Of a DNA stretch of 35,503 nucleotides, positions 29,137 through 35,503 are shown piece after piece (the first letter of the stretch is position 1; each line of letters starts with the position of its first letter). The stretch is from Penium margaritaceum (Eukaryota > Streptophyta > Zygnematophyceae > Desmidiales > Peniaceae). The notes under the pieces were generated by a model. That model was not told where the DNA came from. It made no database searches and saw only the letters and a program-made list of their open reading frames with translations. The DNA is taken from contig SZWC01001572.1 in the NCBI GenBank assembly GCA_023375785.1, positions 30,146-65,648 on the forward strand, read 5' to 3'. A program made the position numbers and the translations under genes.

Positions 29137-32100
29137 TTGTTGTTAGTGATAACCGTGATCAGTACTTGTAAAGCGAAAACTTGTATTCAAGGGTACACAC
29201 AGAGTGTCACGTTGAAGGTACTCAACCTTCTTGACCCGTTTGACGTGGTGCTAGGCGATCCTTGGCTCCGTGACAACAAGGCACTAATGTGCTTTGAATC
29301 AAAGTATTTGATCCTCTAAAAAGGACAACGCCGCTTTACGTTGGTTCCAAGTACGGAATTATCACCGACCCGACTCAAAGTCCATGCCTGCTTGTCTGCA
29401 ATGCAGGTCAAGAGACGTATTCGACAAGGTTGTCGATACTTCTTGGCTCAGCTGCAGAAAGTTGAGGACGACGTGACAGAAGACACGCCACAAGAGATGA
29501 GATCTCTGTTGGTGGAGTTCTCGGATGTATTCCAAGACCCACCGGCTGGGCTTCCACCAGAAAGACACATGAGCCACACAATTCCACTACAACCGGAGGT
29601 GACTCCTCCGTTCACACCCATGAATCGCCTTAGTCCAGCAGAAAGGCGAGAGGCCAAACGCCAAATCAAAGAGTACCATGCAAAGGGGTGGATCAAGCCC
29701 AGTAGCTCACCGTACGGTGCGCTGATCCTTTTTGTGAACAAAAATGACGGTGGTTTATGCATGTGCGTGGATTACCGGGCGTTGAACAAGCTGATAGTGA
29801 AAAATCGATTCCCCTTACTACGGATTGAGGACCTTTTTGACCAACTCCAAGGGGCAAAAGTATTTTCTTCCTTGGATTTGTCTCAAGGGTACCATCAAAT
29901 CCGCATCACGGAAGATGATGTGCCCAAAACCGCGTTTCGAACACACATGGGACACTATCAGTTCCTAGTGTTATGATTCGGGCTTACGAATGCCCCTGCA
30001 ACCTTCTAAGGAGAAATGAACCAAACGTTTGCCAAGCAACTCGGACAGTTTGTTTTGGTTTACCTGGATGACATCCAGGTTTTTCTCCAAATCAATGGAA
30101 GAGCACATAGAACATCAGCGTAAAGTTCTCGCAATCCTTCGAGAACAGAAGTTCCATGCGAAAGTGAGCAAGTGCAAGTTTGCACAAGATGAGCTCGAAT
30201 ACCTTGGACACATCGTCGGTAAGGACGGCATCCGTGTCAACCCATAAAAGGTCCAAGCCGTTGTGGACTGGCCACGTCCTGAGAATGTTGGCCAGATACG
30301 GTCTTTCCTTGGCCTTGGAAACTTCTTTCGACGGTTTATGCAAGGGTATTCGACCCTGGTAGCACCGCGAACCAGGCTCACGCGAAAAGATGTGCGTTGG
30401 GAATGGACACCTGATTGCGAGAACGCTTTTCTCAAGGTCAAAGAGCTCCTATCCACGGCGCCCGTCCTAGCTCTTCCGTCTCCATCGCAATCGTGGGAGG
30501 TTCAATGTGATGCGTCGGTAGGAGGACTCGGAGCCTTCCTCATGCAGAACGGTCACCCAATTACGTATGAGAGTCGGAAGCTCATTCCTATGGGAACGCG
30601 GTACACGACTGGGGATCAAGAGCTCCTTGTGGTAGTACACGCTTTCAAGATGTGGCGTTGCTACCTCGAGGGTGCTGAAGGGGGTGTGACGGTCATGACC
30701 GACCATAATCCATTGGTGTTTTTCCAAATGCAACCGAACCTCTCAAGATGACAGGCGCGTTGGAGCGAATACTTGAGTCCATTCTCGTTCACATGGGAAT
30801 ATCGGCCAGGACGCACCAATGTGGCCGATCCACTAAGCCGACAGCCTGTGGAAATTGAAGCAACCACTGAGGTCAGTGGGTGTTTTATGGCCATTGCAAT
30901 AGCAACAGTACAACCACCATACCCCCTTGCACCTCTGCGGCAACCACCACAAGAGATAGTCCATTACAACGGTTTTGTAAACAGGATCCAAATGGGATAC
31001 TGTGTGGATTCTTGGTTTCAAGACTCTCAAAATCCGGACAAGTACGGCTTGGTGGAGGCTGCAGGAATCTTCTTGCATGGAGAACAAGTTGTTTTGCCAA
31101 GCTCGGGAGACCTTCGAGCAAAGGTTATCTCCCAGTTCCACGACCCGTCGGTCGCAGGTCATGTGGGACCCCGAAAGACCGGACAGGCGCTCTCGGACCA
31201 CTATTGGTGGCCAGGGTGGAGTGTTGACGTCCGTATGTATTGCATGACATGCGACCCATGTCTTCGGAATAAGGCTAGTCACAAGAAGCATGCTGGACTC
31301 CTCCAACAGCTTCCCATTCCTGGGACTCCATGGGAGTGCGTCAGCATGGACTTCATTACTGGTCTTCCGGACACTGCCCGTGGCCATGATGCAATACTAG
31401 TGGTTGTGGATCTTTTGACGAAGATGACACACTTCATTCCTATAACCACTGACGTGAATGCGGAGGAGACCGCTTGTCTCTTCTTTGAGGGTGTCGTAAA
31501 ATACCACGGCTTGCCATTGCGCATTGTCTCCGATCGAGATCAAAAGTTTGCTAGTAAGTTCTGATAAAAGATGCACGAATACTTCGGGAGTGAGTCACAA
31601 ATGTCAACAGCATTTCACCCTCAAACAAACGGACAAACATAGTGCATGAATCACACTCTGGAGCAGATGCTCCGCAATTACGTGGACCCTAACATGCATG
31701 ATTGGGACGAAGTTCTAGCACCGACAGAGTTTGCGGTGAACAACTCGGTGAACGAGGCCACACAGTTCACACTGTTCGTGTTGAACAGTGGTCAGCATCC
31801 AGTGCTACCCTCTTCATTGGTGAAGAGTGGAGTACAGGAGGGCAGGTTCCTTCCGCTCAAGCCTTTACCGAGCGCATCGACTCCTTGTTACAGGAGGCAA
31901 AGGGTCATCTTCAAGCAGCTCGGCAGCGACAAAGGGCACATGCCGTCAAAGGTCGCCGGGAGGTCTCGTTTGAAATAGGTGACAATACGAGGTCCTTTGC
32001 CTACTCCAGCACCGAGAGCGTACTCTTCACTCGCGCGTTGTCAGGCAGTGCCTCGTTCATTGGGCCGGTTGTGAACCTGAACATAATTCATGGGAGCCCA

Positions 32101-32370
32101 AATCTCGGTTGCCCACAGGGGTGGTCAACGAGTACTAGAGCAAGCTTGCAGCTCGCACAGATTGACGCGTGGCAGGAGATACCACCTGAACGCGGAAAAA
32201 GTGAACAACATCCCCACAGGGTAGTATTCATGGACAACGACCATAGGAGGTTGGGGACGCCCAACATGGTTGTCGCACGGACGCTCCAGCCTAAAGGGGG
32301 GAGGCCGCTAACCCTGCTGACCTACAAGCTGCACCTTAGGTCCAAGTACCATGCACGTGTTCATGTTTAG
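29137..32370 (+). pseudogene. Gypsy Pol (protease remnant, RT, RNase H, integrase) of element D
   Basis: Protease remnant: only the C-terminal FDVVLGDPWLRDNK (about 29240) is seen, not the catalytic [47 protein letters not shown], then YLDD at 30061-30072. RNase H: DASVGGLGAFLMQ, TGDQELLVVVHAFKMWR, TDHNPL. Integrase: an HHCC segment (HDPSVAGHVG...CMTCDPC), core Asp in SMDFITGLP and IVSDRD. The catalytic Glu position (GQT-E) is a stop, TAG 31640. Other stops: TGA 29974, TAA 30007, TAA 30245, TGA 30749, TGA-TAA 31562-31567. Frameshifts lie near 30085 and 31880. No chromodomain was recognised in the decayed C-terminus. Confidence 0.9.
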
Positions 32371-32465
32371 CTGGTGATTGAAATTATAAATTTTCTTTGA
32401 AAATGTTGATGACTCACTGAATGACAATCCTACTTGTTGTTCATGAACCGGGACGGTTCACAATA

Positions 32466-32477
32466 AGTGGGGAGGAA
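32466..32477 (+). other. Polypurine tract of element D
   Basis: AGTGGGGAGGAA directly before the TG of the 3' LTR. Confidence 0.8.
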
Positions 32478-33175
32478 TGTAGCGGGAGGGCCGGTTCAGC
32501 CCTCCCTCCTCGCTAAAGCGAGGGGTGGTTGCGCACCACCCCTCGCGTCGGCGAGGGCTGGCCGGCGGCCAGCACTTCACTGGCCTCTGGCGAGCTCGCT
32601 GCTGGCCAGCCTGACAGCCGGCGGCAGGCCAAGCGATCGGCCAGCCATCAACCGGCCAGTCGCCAGCCGCCGATCGCGGCCTCAATCCGATCGGCGCCTG
32701 AGGGGCCGCGAGGGCCTCGGGGGCGAGGCCTCGTGGCCTCGTGCCCTCGCCCCCCCTTGTCCTCCTTGCAAACCAGCAAGTAAGGACGAGGGATTGGGGG
32801 AGCGAGGGTGAGGAGATAGAGCTGGCGCGAAATCGCCAGCGTACCTCGCACGCGACGATTTCACGCCAAAATGGCAAAACGTAAATCGAAGTTCGTTTAC
32901 GACGAACTTCAACATAAAACAATCAAAACAACTTTTGCGAACACGCGAGTTCGAGGTAAAAACCCCCGGTTTGGGTCCCAAAACCAAGGATTTGGTTAAA
33001 AACGGATATGGGCCTCCAGAGACTCAAAATATTCGAGTCTCCCTACTCTGGGTCATTGATGATGATTGCCCCTCATACCTGCAAAGGGGATAAACCCCTG
33101 ACGCGGACTGAGAATGCCATTCTGCAAACTTCGACGACGACTTCAAAGCAGGAGCTTGAGACTCGACAAGTTACA
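32478..33175 (+). repeat. 3' LTR of gypsy element D
   Basis: 698 bp, copy of 25560-26258, ending AAGTTACA before the TAGTG duplication. Confidence 0.95.
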
Positions 33176-33180
33176 TAGTG

Positions 33181-34251
33181 CCTTCGTCAAGAAGTCAGCA
33201 CGCTGCAGGTTAGTGCCAACCCAAATGATGGAGATCACGTGTCGCTCCACCAGATCATGCACAAAGTAATGCTCAACCGCAATGTGCTTCTTGCAAGCAT
33301 GAAAGACACCACAGTTCTGTGCAATGGCAAGAACACTTTGGTTGTCGCAACGAAGCACAATGGCACGTTGTGACTGACCCAGCTCAAGGAACAGGCGCTG
33401 CAGCCATACTACCTCAGCAGACCCTGTACCCAAAGCAGCATACTCAGCCTCCGATGAGCTACGTGCAATGCAGCCCTGCTTCCCGCTGCACCAGGACAGA
33501 GGAGTACCACCAAGCAAGAACACGTAACCGGTGCGAATGTGTCCATCTGGACTCCAGGCATAGTTGTTGTCAGTGTAGCAGTCAAGGACCACTGAACATT
33601 GCCGGCAAAAGAACAGTCCGAGGTACGGTGTGGAGACCACGTACAACACCACTCGTAGAGCCACATGAAGGGTTGTAGCACGTGGAGCTTGCAAAAACTG
33701 GGCAAGGAGGTTGACGACGAATGCGATGTCAGGACGTGTGGTAGTGGCCAGGTACATCAGAGACCCGATGAGACGAAGGTACAAGGTCACATCCATTATC
33801 TCCTCGAGCTGTGTGGGATGTTCTCCTTCAAGGCATCTTGCCCGTTAGGTGTGGGAGGTGTGGAAACTGTGAGCACCACGTCGAGGAGGTCGCTGAGGCG
33901 CTCCCCCACAACACGTGCACATCGGGCCTGATGTAATAGTAGAGTACAACGTCTGCGGTCTCGCATGATCTCCATGCCACAAAACACCGCTGCACGACCA
34001 AGGTCCTTCATCCTATAGGCAGTCTGGAGGAAATTCTTGGCCTCCTTCACGGTCTCCAGTGAAGGAGACGCGATCAAAAGGTCATCCACATCGACCAGGA
34101 TGGCGATGAACCGCTCAGGCGTCCTTAAGATGAAGTGAGAAGGATCTGCCTTGTTCTGTACAAATCCCGCACGAGTCATGGTGCTAGTGATCTCTTGGTT
34201 CCAACACTGAGGAGACTGCTTGAGACTGTACAAGACCTTGCGCAAGCGCTA
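33181..34251 (-). pseudogene. RT (second half) and RNase H of copia element C, broken
   Basis: On the minus strand: SLKQSPQCWN, then the catalytic box as DVDD instead of YVDD (34081-34092, TAT changed to GAT). After a one-base frameshift near 33800 come LRLIGSLMYLATTTRPDIAF, YTDNNYAWSPDG, ARSSSEAEYAALG, DNQSVLAIAQN and KKHIAVEHYFVHDL. It stops at LTKAL where element D begins. The TAG at 34249-34251 replaces a Trp codon that is intact in element A (TGG 6835-6837). Confidence 0.9.
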
Positions 34252-35503
34252 GACCTTGTCACTGTCCTCAAAGCTGGGCTGCAGAGCTATGTAAATCTCC
34301 TCATCTAGAGAGCCATGGAGGAACGCATTGTTCACATCCATCTGGTGTAGTTCCCAGTCATGCTGAGCTACTACACCAAACAGAGCTTGAGCTAAGGTCA
34401 TACGGCCAACAGGGACGAAGGTGTCAGTGCAATCGATGACCTCAATCTGAGAGTACCCCTTGGTGATCAAGCGAGCCTTGTGGCATTCCAGTGAGCCATC
34501 CGGCTTCAATTTCTTGCGAAAGACCCACTTGTCTTGAATAGCCTTCCTTCCAGGTGGAAGGTCGACTAGCTCGTAAACTTAGTGTTCTTGGATGGCGCGC
34601 AGCTCATCCTCGCAGGTAGCACGCCAAGTGACAGCATCTTGTGATGAGAGAACTTCCCTCAGTGTACGCGGGTCAGGCGCCAAAGAGGGAGAGCTTTGTG
34701 TGGCAAGAGCACCCTCCTCAGTGCTAGGTCTGACGACCATAGGATTGGCTACTACATCACAAACGATATGGAACTCGTGAGTGACGAGATCGTGCCCTAC
34801 GTGACATACTAAACGTACCTCTATGTGCTCAGTGCGGACTGTCAGGCCTGGGGCCTTTGTGGCGGGATCGCCACTCGCGATGCTCTGAGTGGAGCGCCTG
34901 GGTGCTGGACTAGACACTCGTTGAGCTCCGGAGTCCAATGGTCGAAGACGACCGCCAGGCTCACGGGAGTAACCTGGGTCCAAGGGGCGCACCTCATGCT
35001 CAGGAACAGGCACAATCACATCTGGAGAGGGCTGAGGCAAGGGAGCTGGTGATGCCGCGCGAGGAGATGCGTGTGTGGGAGACACGGGACTTGGTGTGAA
35101 AACAAGAGCAGGTGAGGCAGGGCCACGCACAGAGGCAGGAGTACCGGCGGGCACAGGTACGGTCACAGGAGTACGCACAGTTATAGGATCATGGGTACCT
35201 GTTAGGTGCAAGGGGACACGGGTAGAAGCCAGCGGTGCTGGAGAGGTCTCTGGGCCGACAATGATGATCGTTGGGTCATCAAGAGCCAAAGAGGTGGGGG
35301 CAGCTCTAATGGACACATCAGCCTGGCGAGAGGTGCTCACATGCGCAGAATCCCCCATCTGTTGAGAGACCTCACACCTAGGAACGTGCGTGACGGATAG
35401 CGACATAATCGATGTAAGATCACGGTAGGTGAGGGACTCAAAGAAGAGTGCGTCACGTGACTCAACAATGCGACGACAAGAAGGGTCCCAAAAGCGCTAG
35501 GCC
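34252..35503 (-). pseudogene. Integrase-RT linker and RT N-terminus of element C
   Basis: On the minus strand the frame enters from the window edge with a WDPSCRRIVESRDALFFES segment, typical of the copia integrase-RT junction and absent from element A. A Thr/Pro/Ser-rich linker follows, then RT: DELRAIQEH, stop at 34579-34581, PDGSLECHKARLITKG, FVPVGRMT, QMDVNNAFLHGSLDEEIY. It matches RT-RNase H of element A, with additional substitutions. Confidence 0.88.

Larger units (their letters stand above)
25560..33175 (+). mobile_element. Ty3/gypsy LTR retrotransposon (element D), nested in element C
   Basis: Direct LTRs 25560-26258 and 32478-33175 and a perfect target duplication TAGTG (25555-25559 and 33176-33180). 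Domain order protease, RT, RNase H, integrase is that of gypsy. It interrupts the RNase H gene of element C, so it is the younger of the two. Its LTRs nevertheless differ visibly (roughly a tenth of positions by eye) and every coding domain has stops or shifts, so it is an old, dead copy. Confidence 0.95.
24740..35503 (-). mobile_element. Copia element C, 3' part, split by gypsy element D
   Basis: On the minus strand the order is linker-RT-RNase H (35503 to 33181), then element D, then the end of RNase H, the 3' internal region, the purine tract and the 3' LTR (25554 to 24740). The two halves join across D: the frame breaks after FLTKAL at 33176-33180 and resumes at 25555-25559 in the TAGTG duplication. 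It is a close relative of element A but older, with more stops and frameshifts. Its 5' part lies beyond the window. Confidence 0.9.

Overview
The window is eukaryotic, repeat-dominated nuclear DNA. Two LTR retrotransposons carry a primer-binding site complementary to a plant-type initiator tRNA-Met, which points to the green lineage. Long CAG runs, assembly gaps and a large intron-less gene would suit a streptophyte alga (a charophyte such as Chara is a guess, not shown). I see one convincing host gene; almost everything else is mobile DNA in various states of decay.

Layout. 1-655: part of a reverse-strand LTR. 1215-8721: copia element A, full length, two LTRs about 98% alike, 5-bp target duplication GCCAG, nearly intact RT-RNase H, decayed gag and integrase; it landed in one arm of an 18-bp perfect palindrome. 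8740-8985: relic of a related LTR. 8986-10800: unassigned sequence with a GA microsatellite and a purine tract. 10804-13017 (minus): an intron-less reading frame for a HAD-fold CTD-type phosphatase (DLDET) with N-terminal hydrophobic segments and polyglutamine. 14109-15770: a giant palindrome (arms about 800 bp, loop about 65 nt), probably a foldback element. 17025-23863: element B, an LTR element with target duplication GTTCC and no pol; it carries a CCHC-knuckle plus long acidic repeat protein I do not recognise. 23996-24633: solo LTR (minus) whose R-U5 half is B-type and U3 half is A-type. 24740-35503 (minus, running off the window): copia element C, a relative of A, split by Ty3/gypsy element D (25560-33175, target duplication TAGTG).

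How the parts relate. Elements A and B share the R-U5 end of the LTR, the PBS and a CAG-rich leader, but differ in U3 and coding content. The simplest reading is that B is a non-autonomous partner using the copia machinery of A/C-type elements, and that LTR halves have been exchanged by template switching. Nearly all premature stops in A, B, C and D are one C-to-T or G-to-A step from CAG, CAA, CGA or TGG, the mark of methyl-cytosine decay. Element B has an internal control: one copy of a 363-bp duplication keeps TGG CAG where the other has TAG TAG.

Limits: domain calls come from reading motifs by eye; no database search, alignment or structure prediction was run. Identity percentages are visual estimates. 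There are N runs at 13503-13534 and 23597-23653 and single Ns at 16319 and 19211.
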